The position numbers and the translations under genes are program-made. A DNA stretch of 64,000 nt, from positions 22,622,907-22,686,906 of the forward strand of contig NC_064756.1 in assembly GCF_011397635.1 (NCBI RefSeq), read 5' to 3'. This DNA comes from Epinephelus fuscoguttatus (lineage: Eukaryota; Chordata; Actinopteri; Perciformes; Serranidae). Shown in pieces: positions 36,545 to 49,100 of the stretch. The first letter of the stretch is position 1. Each line of letters opens with the position of its first letter. The notes under the pieces were generated by a model that saw only the letters and a list, made by a program, of their open reading frames with translations, ran no database searches and was not told where the DNA came from.

Positions 36545-39500
36545 TGTTTGTACATGCATATGTAGTGTGCACAGGATCTGGGTGGAAAGATTAATATGTA
36601 CTGTAATGGGAAATCAAATCTGCAGCTTTTATGTCACCTTGAAACCTTTGTTTGTAAAATGTAATTAACGCAAAATTCATAAATGTGTTACCTGATGAAC
36701 AAAGTCTCAGTGCTTTGGCTCTGTGTGGAAAAATCGACTGCCACAATGATCAACTTGATATTCAAAGCATGAACTCTAAGTGTCACTACCATTCCCATTG
36801 AGTTCGCATCAAGCTTTCTTAATGCCCCTTCTCTGTTTGTCGAAGCCTGGGTATCAAGTCAATCTTTGAACGTGCCTCCTGTTAAAAGGCTCTGCAAAGA
36901 ACCAGCTAATGTGGTCTAAATTGCATTTAAGGCAAAGTTAATCCTTTTCACTTAGTTACTCAGAGATCTATTACTATTGCTTCTTATAATTAAAAATGAT
37001 TAATTTTTCTACTGTTAACTGGAAGGGTTGCAACAATGCATTACTCTCAATAAAAGTATCATAGTGCAGGGCAGATTGTCCATTAACAACTCCAACCAGC
37101 CCATTCAAAAATGTCAAAACACCATTTTGGTCAGCCAGCTGGCACAAACTGAAATAAGCTACTCAGTGTAGCTTTAGTGCAAGTTAATAAGCCCCTGCTC
37201 CCCGGCCAGTGCTGCTGATGCCAACTGTCACCTTTTAACAATCAGATTGCTTTGCTCTTTGTTGCTCGGTTGCCTTCTCTTTTCTCTCTAAGTGAACCTT
37301 GAGACTGCATTCAGCTCTACTCAATTGGATTTTTGGCCTGATGCTCTTTCTGAAAGGGTCGGCAAGAGTTATAGTTTTTTGGTTTGTTTCTTTCTTTCTT
37401 TCTTTCTTTCTTAAAAAGGGTAGTCGAGGCTACATTAAATGTCTCTCTCCTCCAATGCCATAATGTCAATCCACAGTTACAGCTCCTGCAACTTTGTTTT
37501 AAGTCTTTACTATTTTCATATGACATATAAGCAGCTATTAAAGTTTAAGTTCACAAATCAGAATCAGAATCAGCTCTATTCACTAAGTAGGTATGTACAT
37601 ACAGTACAAGGAATTTGACTCTGGTAGACTTGCTCTCAATGTGCAAGACATGACTCACTGTGGATCTAAAAATCTAATAATACAATATTATGATTCTGCT
37701 GCTTATAGATATAAGCAACAAGCAGATGACGCCTTTACGGTACACTATCAGACGACTTGTTAATACATTGCTGTCATAAAAAGCAGAAGCAGAAAATACA
37801 CCCAACACACACAGGATAAATAGATGTTATTTTTGCTGTATTTGGATCTCTAGAGATGAGAGCTCTGACAGTTTGCCTAGGCCACTTCAGTTTTATGGGT
37901 GAGGCTGAGAGCTGCAACAGCTCACTTGCTTCATATTTATATAGAAGCTCCGTACAGTGAGGATTAAGACGTGCTTGTCTCCTGCACTACCAGATTTTGC
38001 CACACTACTTCAAATCATGGGCTGTGGCCAGTTTTCTGAGGAAATTCATGTGGTGTTTAATGAAAAAGAGGATATACAAAATATACTGCAGGCGATGACT
38101 TTGAGTAAACTGAACCATGAAATTACCATTGGGACTGGAAATGTGTGTAAATCCATAGTGATATCATGAAGAGCACATGCTATTCCTTTCAAACACTGAA
38201 CCACACAGACAAGCTGACTTTATATTTAGGCAGGTTTAAAAGCCACATTGAGCTCTTCAGGGTTTTTGTCTGTGTATTAAAAGTGTGAGAGAACATTTCA
38301 TGTCTATATTTTTGGTTTTAGGTTTTGGTTAGTTTGGCTGAGAACAGCCGCCTGCTGCAGGAAATGAGGTTGATGAACACGTAGTTTGAGGTACGGAAAA
38401 TCAAAATTGGGTGAAAGTGAAAACAGGGTAAGCAACACTTTTCTTGCTACACTTGGAGATTAGATTTGAAGAAACACAAATGTAGACTCAAAAACATCTA
38501 TTTTAAACTTTAATGACATATATTTAGGGTTTTGAATGTAACTGTGGCAGCCTGCATTACTGTAGTTACAGTATACTGTGAAAATTGAATTTGTTCTGCT
38601 GATCAAATATCAAATCTAATGATATACCACTTATGGTTTGTGGTTCAGAAATGCATTAGGACAAATTGAGTTTGATTATCAAGACTTGCTTTTTCATTAA
38701 TGACACTTATACCACAGCAAGCAGCAGGAGAGCAGCACTTCAAAACAAATAGTTTACTAATTAGCAGCGATTGTTCATTACAGAAGGGGAAGTTAAAATG
38801 TATTTAGTATTTCATATGTTATATTTTGTATGTGTCACACTACTCAACTCAAAGCTAAAATAACTTCAGTCTAAGAATAGCTGTCTATACAATGCATTCA
38901 GACCGGCCCTGCATTATGAGCCTGTGAGTCAGAACAGCTAATCAATGACACCATATTGATTTCCCAAGTAGTCTGGCCACAGCCTGAGTTAGCTCATTAA
39001 AAGCTGAGTCTAGAGAAAATGGATCTGTAATATCTTGGGCATAATGCCACAGGATGATGGACTGCAGCTTTGGGTAATTTCTTTCAACTTGACTGCCTTT
39101 TTTACATTTGCAAATATGGAGTCAAATCACTTTTTCAAGTAGTGCTTCTTCAAATTGCCTCTAGTTTGGATAAAGTGTTGAGGAGAAATAATAGAGTGAG
39201 GGACAGATGTCTTTTGGGAGCCTCTCATGAATTCATATGAATTTCGTTTTCTTTTATCCGCGACTCTCTCTGAAGCAGAGCTGTCTCATGACCTGATGAA
39301 AACCCAGAATCCAATGTGGCAGATGAATTCTCACCAGTGTTTTAAAAAGGCTGGCTTTATTCTATATTTTCCTTTTGTCAATAAATCTCACAAGAGGACC
39401 AAAACCAACCATGCATTCGTCCACCTCTCAGAACTATGCATCTTCCCTAAACTGTCTGAGGCCAATTTGTTTCTACTGAAGACAAAAATCTTTAAAGGTC

Positions 39501-41140
39501 ACAAATGTGAAAATGAAACAGGTGGGCATTGTAGCTTCTAGCAAACAGTACTCAAACAGGTGCAAATTAAGTACTTTCAGCTGGGGGATTAACACACACT
39601 ACGCTCCAGTGAGTGTTTCTGGCAACAGGCTGATTTACGAGCATTAGCCTATAAATACATACTACGTGTCTCATGTTCATTATAATGAAGGAACATGTTA
39701 TTCAGCCCATATGACTCATTGATGATTTGTTTTTTTTTGTTTATGGCACAGATGAATCAACTATACAAACTCTTGACTACACAGACAATAGCTAGGATCA
39801 ATTCACTGAGTTTGAATTTTAATAGGACTTGTTGAAAATAAGGAAACTATTGACATGTAGTTCTTTTTAAACAAACCGAAGTGCACCCAAAAGTGGACCA
39901 ACAGTAAAGGGACTTTGTTCTTTTTGTGTTCACCTTGTCAGTTCATTTGAAAGAACACTCAGTTCTCTCTCCGGTCAACTTAAGCTCCCATGGGGCCTCA
40001 GTCCTCTTCCTGTTCACACTATAGCCTATAAATAATATATATTGACATGCTTTTGTTTTTACTTTGACACTGCACTGCAGTGTGGTTATAACACCCTTCG
40101 CTTTCAGATGATGTTGAAACTGGAAGAAAACCACGGCCTTCTGTTTTCTCATGCATTCCAGTGCAACAGCATGTGATCTAGAGGGTCAAATACAGTGGCA
40201 AAGAGCAAAGCGAACCTGGAGCGCTTTGTGTTCACAAGGCACAGGTTAAGTGAACCACACCACAGACTCAGAGGGAACTCAAAAGGGTCAGAGTTCTCTT
40301 TGTGTTCACATATGTGCAAAATATGCTGAGTCACCACCCTGAATCTGTTTAGAGGGCTGAAACAAGTATGAAAGTCACCACTGCCTCATCCTGAAGGTAT
40401 TTAACAAGAAGCAACATTGAGCTTATTTGCAACCAGGACTCCCTAAAAACACTATATTAGAAAGAACATCATGCCACCCAGATTGTGTTTTCATCATCAT
40501 AATGAGGAATTAAATGTTCACTCACAACATATTTAATTAGCTTTCCTACAATATCCACTAATCATGGGCTGGAAAAAAAATATATTGGCAATGAACATAA
40601 TCCAGGCAGGCTGTTCTCATGCACTGTTCATACTTAAACTTACAAACAGTAATGCACCAAAATCGTATGTAACCTACAATGTCATCAGCCTGTAATTCAT
40701 GTACAGCCGATGTAATAGTGACGGCTGCGATCGCATGACCAATGCACTAATGGATTTAAAGAAGGAAGTAGTATAAAAGTAAAAGACACTTTTTAATAGT
40801 GTTGCTTGACAGAAATGACTTATTCTTGACAGACTCAACTCTTCTATTACATGTCACACACCTGGAGAATTTTGTTACGTCACGGACCAGGTCATATTTT
40901 GTCACGCAATGTGATTGGTTGTGTTATGATCGTTGCCATGGAGACAGTAATTTTCTGTCCACCCAAACTCTGACCTGCATTCAGTGTCTCTGTGCAGAGA
41001 AGCAGCCCACCAGCCCATCGTAGCAAGTGAGGGGAATCTGCTGCTCACAGACTGGGAGTTGATCAATCAGTGTAGATACAGTTAATGAGTTAAAAACACA
41101 TATACAGCGGGATACTTCTGTGATTTTGAACAGCTGCCTG
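36545..41140. other. Gene-free intergenic stretch
   Basis: It contains a TTTC microsatellite (37386-37412) and, at about 37558-37645, a LINE/SINE-tail-like repeat (CAGAATCAGCTCTATTCAC, ACAAGGAATTTGACT). No exon or RNA gene was recognised. Confidence 0.45.
37558..37645. repeat. Common fish retroelement tail fragment
   Basis: AATCAGAATCAGCTCTATTC followed by GTACAAGGAATTTGACTCTG matches a repeat end that I know from many fish sequences. Family name not assigned. Confidence 0.5.
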
Positions 41141-41149
41141 TTCATTTTA

Positions 41150-42120
41150 CGTTTTAATAAACACCACAGACTTGGACTGTAAAGCCCTGACATGCCAGTT
41201 AGCTGTTGGTTAGCATCTGTCGCCCTAATCTTTGCTGAATGTCCCACACCATTGACCTTCATTGGGCTTGTCGTCTTTTTTTCAGCCAGTTCAGCATGTT
41301 GAATCAGTTTCAGAGACTGAAAGGCCCATCAGTGAATGAAATCACTCTGATCAGCAGTTCAGCTCAGCACACAAGAAGAGAAATGGAAGTGAGGAACGTA
41401 AACAAACAGCTAAAGGCAAGCGCGTGTGAGGTAAGGTAAGATTATTTAGCCATTGAGCTCTTTAGCAGAAACATTTCATGTTGGTTTGTGTTATTGTTTA
41501 CTGGCGTGCAGTAAATATGCTTTGTTGTCAACATTGGATTGTGTTGTTAATGTGCTAACTGGCTAACTAGCGTCATGACGGTCTTCTGGTCTCCCTTTTT
41601 GAATGACAAATACAAACTCCCGCTGCCTGCTGGTATGAAGCGTTATTGCCTCTCACGCAGGTGCAGAATGTACATGCTAGTTTGCCATCACCTGTAGTCT
41701 TTGTGGTGTGTTCAAATGCAACTTTTTGGCTGAAACACAGACAGTGTAAGGTGATGCAACAGTCTGCTTTCATCTAGTTCTTTGATGTTGGCATAGTGTG
41801 TCTGGGCCTCTAAGAAACGCAGAGGAACCCTGGTTACAATGGAGACGACTGAAACCTTTTGCCAAAGCATAAATTGAAATTGTTGCGCTGCTCTTGTGAG
41901 GAGGGTTATGGTTTGGGATGAGTCAAACAAATACAGGACTTTCCCCCAGAAGACTGGCGTGCATGTCCTGTGTGAAAACAAGCAAACTTTAAGTTATTTA
42001 TGGTACATCATTACCTTGTTTTTTTTTTTTACCTAAACCTAATCTACTTAACTTTACTTTTATAAACCTAATCTATGTAACCTTATGTTCAGTCCGTAAT
42101 GTGACAACGTCATTCGTGGG
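41150..42120 (+). repeat. Dispersed repeats (family C part and family B copy 4)
   Basis: 41190-41270 resembles 61530-61580 (GTTAGCATCTGTCGCCCTAA, TCCCACA). 41600-41790 resembles 61770-61930 (TGCTGGTATG.AG, CTCTCACGCAGGTGCAGAA, TGTACATGCTAGTTTGCC, TTTGATGTT). 41880-42120 carries family B blocks (GACTTTCCCCCAG, GTCCTGTGTGAAA). An exon-like piece at 41286-41430 has both splice signals but sits within this repeat. Confidence 0.5.
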
Positions 42121-43692
42121 GCACTAATTTGTTAGATATCACACATACCGTTATCAGTTACATTTCCATCAAAGTCTACTGTATTTAAGACGAAGCATTT
42201 TAGTGGTAGGAGAGCCATTTTCAGGTGAAAGCTGTATGCTGTCTCCATATATAGACCTGTGACTCAGCAGTCAGGGCTTTTAAAGAAAGAAAACATGTTC
42301 AAACCTTGACAATCTCAGGGTTCCTATTGGTTATATGCCGGGTGCTCAGCTGGTGGTGTATCAATACGCACAAAGGATTTATTGATGGATGAGAGTGCCA
42401 CTGCATGAATAATAGACAAAATATATAACAAAGAAACAAAGCAATAACGCACTAATGTTGTTGATTCACTCCCCCTTTTGTTTGTTCTTTTATTCTATGA
42501 TTTATTTAACTTTTTAGGCATCTTAGCAAATATTTGACTCTTTCTCTCTCACACACACAAACACACACCTGCTGATTACAGCCTTCACCAGCTTGACACC
42601 TGTACAGTAAACAGCTGTGCTGGATTTATTATTACCTTTATGAGTGACACTAATGGCAAAGTGCCTGCATTCTGCTACAGAGACTGGAACACTTAATTGG
42701 CCTGAAAGGTTCTACACTAAGCTGGTTTAAATCTTATTTATCTGATCATTTTCAGTTTGTTCACGTTCATAATGAATCATCCTTACGTACTAAAGTTTGT
42801 TTTGGAGTTCCGCAAGGTTCTGTGCTCGGACCAATCCTATTTACTCTCTATATGCTTCCTTTAGGTAACATCATTAGAAATCACTCCATTGTTATGCGGA
42901 TGATACACAGTTGTATTTATCTATGAAGCCAGAAGAAAGTAATCAATTAACTAAACTTCATAATTGCCTTAAAGACATAAAAACCTGGATGAGCACCAAT
43001 TTCCTGATGTTAAATTCAGACAAAACTGAAGTTATTGTTCTTGGCCCCAAACAACTCAAAGACTCTTTATCTGATGACATTGTTTCTCTAGATGGCATTG
43101 CTCTGGCCTCTAGCACTACTGTAAGAAACCTCGGAGTAATATTTGATCAAGACTTGTCTTTTAATTTTCATTTAAAACAAACCTCACAGACTGCATTTTT
43201 TCATCTGCGTAATCCTGACCTGAAACGATGCAGAAAAATTGGTCCACGCTTTTGTTACCTCTAGGCTGGATTACTGTAACTCTCTATTATCAGGTGGCTC
43301 TAATAAGTCTTTAAAAACTCTCCAGCTAATTCAAAATGCAGCAGCACGTGTATTAACAGGAACTAAGAAATGAGATCATATTTCTCCTGTTTTAGCTTCT
43401 CTGTACTGGCTCCCTGTAAAATCCAGAATTGAAATTAAAATCCTATTAATCCATATTATCCCACCAGAACTCTGCGCTCTGAGAACACAGGGTTACTCGT
43501 GGTCCCTAAAGTCACCAGAAGTAGATCAGGAGCAGCTATCAGGCTCCTCTCCTGTGGAATCATCTTCCTGTTGCGGTCCGGGAGGCAGACGCCGTCTCCA
43601 CATTAGGGCTGGCTCAGGCTCAGCTTGTACCAGCCCCTCGTTAGGCTGACTTAGGCCTAGTCTGCCGGAGGACTCCCTATAATACACCGAGC

Positions 43693-43695
<3 letters not shown>

Positions 43696-43726
<31 letters not shown>
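43696..43726. repeat. (CT)n microsatellite in the L2 copy
   Basis: A pure TC dinucleotide run within the 3' part of the LINE. Confidence 0.9.
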
Positions 43727-43729
<3 letters not shown>

Positions 43730-44385
43730 TTCTATTATTGCATCTTGGTAACTCAGCCATTATGGATGTCACTAACTCGGCTTCTTCTCCGGAGCCTTTG
43801 TGCTCCACTGTCTCTCAGATTAACTCATATCGCAGCGGTGCCTGGACAGCGTGACGTGTGTGGTTGTGCTGCTGCCTTGGTCCTGCCAGATGCCTCCTGC
43901 TGCTGCTGTTATCATTAGTCATTAGTCATACTTCTACTGTTATTATACACATATGATTATTGTCACATATGTATACTATCAGATATTAATATATACTTTC
44001 AACATATTGTACCACAACAGCCAGAATTATAATTATAATCTTATTACTTTCATTAATGTTGTTGTAAGCTACTGTCAGTACCATCTGTCCTGTCTCTCTC
44101 TCTCTCTGTCTCTCTTTCTGTCTCATTGTGACATACAGATTACTGTTAATTTATTACGCTGATCTGTTCTGTACGACATCTATTGCACGTCTGTCCGTCC
44201 TGGAAGAGGGATCCCTCCTCAGTTGCTCTTCCTGAGGTTTCTACCCTTTTTTTTCCCCGTTAAAGGGTTTTTTTGGGGGAGTTTTTCCTTATCCGCTGTG
44301 AGGGTCATAAGGACAGAGGGATGTTGTATGCTGTAAAGCCCTGTGAGACAAATTGTGATTTGTGATATTGGGCTTTATAAATAAA

Positions 44386-44431
<46 letters not shown>
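44386..44431. repeat. (TTGA)n terminal repeat of the L2 copy
   Basis: About 11 tandem TTGA units follow TTTATAAATAAAA, the typical way this LINE family ends. Confidence 0.9.
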
Positions 44432-44519
44432 GGGCTTATTTCATTTCATATCATTATTTTTTCATCACACTTTTGCCACATAAACAACTGAAACGCAGAG
44501 CACCAGTTCAAACCACTGG

Positions 44520-44525
44520 TTTATT
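44520..44525 (-). terminator. Candidate polyadenylation signal of the minus-strand GPCR
   Basis: TTTATT on the plus strand is AATAAA on the minus strand, about 500 nt downstream of the receptor stop codon and just before the LINE tail. It is the nearest good hexamer, but other AT-rich words exist. Confidence 0.3.
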
Positions 44526-45028
44526 TGGATTTACATTCAACAAGACACACAGTCATGCTAATAAATGATTTTTTTTCTTTTTTGGCATGCTTGAGAGTTA
44601 TACACTTTAAGCTATACCATGGTCACACAATTACAATCACAACATCCTTGTATAGATTGGAAGGGAAACACAAGGGCTCTTAAACTCCAGCAGTGTCCAG
44701 CCACAAACCAGAAGTAGCTGCCACTGAAGAACTCTTGGGAGAGCAGAACCTGGGAATACAATCCAATTACAGAGCTCTGAGATGCATGTTGCTCAACCCC
44801 CCTCCTCTTCAATCTGCAGCAAATGAGGGTGAAAAAAAAAAACCACAGGCGGCAATGTGGTTCTTTGAACAGACGTCTGATTGTCTGTTCAGAAAGGTTG
44901 ATTATGGAATGTAAATTTCACTAACTCTGAAAAATGAGCTTAAACAGCCATGCATAATCGCGTATGCCCATATACAGTATGCATACAAATGCACAGGTGT
45001 ATGTATCCACCCACATATAGCTTACTTT

Positions 45029-46063
45029 TTATATTAAGTTAGTATTAGTCTTTCCTCTGTTGTATGCAGTGAGAGCACAGTCCCCTGTCTGTGTCGTTCT
45101 ATGCCTCCTAAAGCACAGTTTCACCTCCTCCTGGACTCCGTTACTGACCAGCACATACAGCACAGGGTCCACCACGCAGTTCAGACTGGACAGTGCCAGC
45201 GTACATGAGAAAAAAAAGTGCATTTTTTGTTCAAACTGGCAGTAACTTCCTTGTGGGTGCACATTATCACTGTTGTAGAAGACAAGTGAGCGTATGAGCA
45301 GGAGAATGTGATATGGAGCAAAGCAAATTGAGAAGATCCCAATCACCCCAAAGGACAGCAGGCGGACCTTCCTCTTAGCCTGGGCACTCAGGCCAGGACT
45401 CTGTCCCACTGTGGCCAGCACCTTCCAATAGCATACTGCCAACACCAGCAGGGGGAACAGGAAGCCAATGGCCACTCTGAGCAGGTTGAACAGGGCGACA
45501 GGTTTCGGCATGGGGTACGTCTCATAACAGCGGTCATTGTTGTTCTTCTCATCGTGAGCATCAGTGAGATTGTCATTGACCAGTACCATGACGTGCAGCG
45601 CCATGACGACAACATAAACAGTGGCACACTGTGCCCAGGCGTAGAGGGATGTACGGTGGGTCTTGGAGCGAAGCGGGTAGGTGACCACCAGGCAGCGGTC
45701 CACGGAGATACAGCAGAGCAGGTAGATGCTGTTGTACATGTTGGAGTAGTAGAAGAAGCCGGCTACATTGCAGGACATAACGCCAAGCATCCAGTGGTGG
45801 TCCTGCCGGTAATAGTTGATCCAAAGGGGCATAGTGAAGATGAAAAGCATGTCAGAGAGGGACAGGTTGAGCAGGAAGATGCCCAGAACATTTTGCCGCC
45901 GCACTTGTTGTAAAATGGGGCACAGGGTTAGCACGTTGAAGATCAAACCAAAGATAAAAGCCAGGATGTACACAGACATCAGGAAGTCGCTGATGGCGCT
46001 GTCACCAATTTTAACACACACTTGAGTTACGTTTGTGGTTGGTGGTGTGACTGTGACGTTCAT
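45029..46063 (-). CDS. Proton-sensing/lysolipid-type class A GPCR (GPR4/65/68/132-like)
   Basis: A single-exon coding region of 344 residues. The open frame extends two codons further (GTG), but the first ATG is at 46061-46063. The N-terminus carries NVT sites. TM2 contains LGIFLLNLSLSDMLFIFTM and is followed by PLWINYY. The TM3 Cys is C98 and its ECL2 partner C179. TM3 ends DRC (122-124) instead of DRY. TM6 holds CFAPYHILLLIRS, and TM7 has SSLNCVVDPVLYVL with the DPxxY form. LSLSDMLF, CFAPYH and SLNCV.DP are shared with GPR65, GPR4, GPR68 and GPR132, which sense protons or lysolipids on immune and endothelial cells. The exact orthologue is unclear. His residues in ECL1 (QDHHW) are compatible with acid sensing but do not prove it. 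Confidence 0.85.
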   Translation of the reverse strand: MNVTVTPPTTNVTQVCVKIGDSAISDFLMSVYILAFIFGLIFNVLTLCPILQQVRRQNVLGIFLLNLSLSDMLFIFTMPLWINYYRQDHHWMLGVMSCNVAGFFYYSNMYNSIYLLCCISVDRCLVVTYPLRSKTHRTSLYAWAQCATVYVVVMALHVMVLVNDNLTDAHDEKNNNDRCYETYPMPKPVALFNLLRVAIGFLFPLLVLAVCYWKVLATVGQSPGLSAQAKRKVRLLSFGVIGIFSICFAPYHILLLIRSLVFYNSDNVHPQGSYCQFEQKMHFFFSCTLALSSLNCVVDPVLYVLVSNGVQEEVKLCFRRHRTTQTGDCALTAYNRGKTNTNLI

Positions 46064-46105
46064 TCTCACTTAAGTTTTCTTTCACTTTCCTGGTTAGAAA
46101 TTCAC
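46064..46105 (-). other. 5' UTR segment of the GPCR after a predicted acceptor
   Basis: On the minus strand a long T run (46110-46136) ends in ACAG (AG at 46107-46106), a near-ideal acceptor. The leader exon would start at 46105, 42 nt before the ATG. An upstream non-coding exon is then expected. One possible donor is CAG|GTGAGT near 48437 on the same strand. Confidence 0.45.
46080..46089 (-). promoter_or_regulatory. IRF/ISRE-type tandem GAAA site in the GPCR leader
   Basis: The minus strand reads GGAAAGTGAAAGAAAAC, containing a perfect GAAANNGAAA core (GAAAGTGAAA). Such elements bind IRF proteins. It lies only 17-26 nt upstream of the start codon, inside the predicted leader, so its use as an enhancer is inference. 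Confidence 0.3.
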
Positions 46106-46109
46106 CTGT

Positions 46110-46110
46110 A

Positions 46111-46136
<26 letters not shown>
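46110..46136. repeat. Poly(A)/poly(T) run
   Basis: A run of 27 A on the plus strand. On the minus strand it forms the pyrimidine tract before the GPCR leader acceptor. Confidence 0.9.
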
Positions 46137-46139
<3 letters not shown>

Positions 46140-46141
<2 letters not shown>

Positions 46142-49100
46142 GTTATGCAGGAAGAATGAGCTTACTCCATACGATAAAATACATGGTTCAGTTTGGACAT
46201 TTTGTTTGCTGCATCCTATTTCATGCTTCAAGGGACTCAAGGGATAAAATGATTCAGTTCTCCCCTGGTGTTTCTCAAAGTGAGGTAGTTTGGCTCTGCA
46301 GCATACTGTGTTTGGGCAAAGTCGAAGTTACTCCCTGACGATAACAGTTTCTCCCCCTTGGTACAAACAGCCAAAATTCCCTCCTCATTGCTTCAACTGC
46401 TCCGTGTGGAGAGAACATGTCACGCAGTTTTTCATAAATGGTTTTACAGAAACAGAGAGCATTTAAGGAGCTAATGCCTCATGTTAAACTGTCTATATGT
46501 CGTTGCACTTATTGTCCTGCATGGTCTGAATCTGAGTGGTAGACAGGGACAGCACAGACTGTACTCGCAAACTGAGTGTTCGTGCTTAATACAGCTTTAA
46601 TCTTTGTGTTTCTGCAAGGACACAATGAACTGCAGTCAGACTCAACCAGTTATTGCTAATTTAAATGCATCCTTACAGACGGTCCAGTTTAATGTCCGAT
46701 ATAACAGCCATTAGCAGAACTAGGGTGGTCTAAACATCTCCCTTAGACAATAGGCATTTAAATGTTTACTGTGGCCTGAATAAGTAATGTGAACTTCATG
46801 CCCTGTATAAATTAATTAATTCATTCCTTCCTTGATTTACACTGTGGACGCACAGTCAGTTCCAGTTCATCACAGAGCTGTGGGTGTGAGTCCCGTCTAT
46901 TAGGCAGACACATCCTAGATATTAGTCTCTGTTGCTTCCTGATGAAAATGGCACCGAAAGGGCAAAAAGGTCTGACCACACAGCTAAATGTCATCAGAAG
47001 ATGGCTAATAATGAAGCCACAATGTAGATCATTTGAATCATTTCCTACAATGACAACACGCAGTTGCTTTTTTATGTAAAAGAGCCCTCAGCAGCTTTTC
47101 TTCTTTTTTTTTTTTTGAATATTTTAAATGTAGATTTTATTCTCTCAATTTCCTGTCTCTGAGATTTCAGTATTAGGAAATGAAATCTTTGTTCTGCATC
47201 TTTGTGTCTGGGTTTTTTTCCTGTTGCACGGTGGCATTCTTTGATATTTGTTTCCTCTCTACCTTGTGTTCTATCGCTTAGGCTCGGCCCTGCTGTGTTT
47301 ATAGGCTCAGGAAGCATCTAATGCCATTAACGTCTGGGCAGAGATAGGCTGTCCCATCCAAACTCAATAATGGAGAAACCATTTAGAGCCAGACCATCTT
47401 TAGAGAACAATAATGTGGTCCTGTGCATGTGTGTGCGCGTGTATGTGTGCGTGCCTGTGCATGTACAAATGGGTTTGATTTAATGGATTATTCATAAAAT
47501 TTCTGAATAATGTGGGTTGGGAAGTGGCTCTGTCTGTAGTACTCGGAAAGTTTTGCTCATAAATTTCATACCTTTTCTAAAAAATTTCGTAGGCTGCTGT
47601 TTAGTCATCAGTCTGGCAGTTATGACTAACCACAGATCTTCCCCTTACTAAAAAAGGCCTAAAACTGACAAGTGTGTTTTATTTACATTTGATCTCTATA
47701 TTTTTCCAGTTAGTATGGGTTCATTTCTTTTTCCTGTAACCTACACCTTTGGTGAAGCATTGTTTCTTTTATTCTGTCACATAATCCTAATACATGCCTA
47801 CTTTTCGCAGCTGGTCTGAGCTCCAGTCCACCCTTTTGTCTGGAGCCAACTATGTGTTTGTTAAAATTATAAACTGAACAAAGCCTGGTTGTTATTATAC
47901 AGCCTTGTCACCAGTGTAGCTTTTAAAGAGCAAAACTTCAGCCCCTTCCCTTGAGAGGAATGCTGTTTGCTCTCCAAGCAAAATGGAAAAATATGATTGA
48001 TTTTATGTTTTATGGTTTGCCTCCCTAATACCAAAGCTGTGTTTTAAATGTATCACAGGCCACCTGTGAAGCATATTCCTGTGATTTTTCTTGCTGTCAA
48101 GCAGTTCTCTATTGCAATCTCCAGCCTAGTGAGGTGACCACCGCTGGGAGAGCGGCAGAAAATATTCAGTCCTGCAGAGAATCGACATTTCTAGCCTAAT
48201 TATTTTTGCCACGCTGCCTCAAGCATGCTGTCTTTCCCCTGACAACAGTCCACTGGGGACGAAAAGAAATCTAGCGAAGAAAGTAAGGTTTTAGACTAAA
48301 TGAATAGCTTAAACACCCTGCTCACAAAACATTAAAAATATCTCAAATTATTAAACTTTTTGAAGGTGTTTTTTTAAAGTCCAGTATAATTTCTAGACAT
48401 CTTATATTCAGAACTGTAATCAGTGATGAACTCACCTGCTGTTTTTGGGAAGAGGTGTGTCTTGACTGTAAAACAAAGCTGTCCAGTTTGTGAAGAGTTT
48501 CAGACATATTCCAGAGCTGCTTCAACTTCGGTCAGTCCAGGAGGGTCAGAGGACGAGCTTCAGAGAAGAGACTCTTCAAAGCTGCTGACATGCAGCCAGG
48601 CCACTGCACTCCCACATGATTCTCTCAAATGATTACTACACTATACAATAACTACAGACTCATTTTCCTGCCTGTTTACTTTCAGATTTGTTGTTGTTGT
48701 TGTTGTTCTAGTAGAGGTAACTTACTGTTGACAGCCACAGTTGAAATGTCAGCAAGGAGTGGGGAAGGGATGAGACGAAGTACAAAAAGGGGAAGACACA
48801 TGTAGGAGGAGGGAGGTTTGGTTTTGCACACGTGCACAGAGGAAGTATGCTTCAGGGGTGGGGAGAGACACCACACTGTGATGGACCAGATGATGCAGAC
48901 GTTAATACTCTCACAAGACAGAAAAAGAAGTCTATTACTGTTTATTATGAAAATCGAAACTCTGCGAGCAGACAGCCAAATGTCACAAAACCGAACCTCA
49001 ATTTCCCCATTTTACTTTCACAGTGATTTTAGTCTTTTTGCATTGTAACCAGTGTAACTATAAATCATAATGGGGATATTTTCACTTCTTTTCAACAGCT

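Larger units (their letters stand above)
42665..44431 (+). mobile_element. L2-type LINE, 5'-truncated, with TTGA-repeat 3' end
   Basis: Reverse-transcriptase blocks are read in order: [35 protein letters not shown], the catalytic [11 protein letters not shown], then LKDIKTWMSTNFLMLNSDKT and LDGIALASSTTVRNLGVIF. Several frames are used because of frameshifts, one just before the YADD block. The C-terminal part continues through ARVLTGT-like and ISPVLASLYWLPVKSRI blocks. The 3' UTR has a CT microsatellite (43696-43726) and the known tail TTGTGATTTGTGATATTGGG, ending in TTGA/ATTG repeats (44386-44431). The copy is inactive. Confidence 0.85.

Noticed and set aside
37957-38169. 70-residue plus-strand frame starting MRIKTCLSPALPDF
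   Set aside because: No homology recognised, no splice or promoter context; length is typical of chance frames.
41286-41430. Exon-like segment with TTTTTTTCAG before and GTAAGG after, open in one frame
   Set aside because: It lies inside a dispersed repeat, has no recognisable protein motif and no partner exon nearby.
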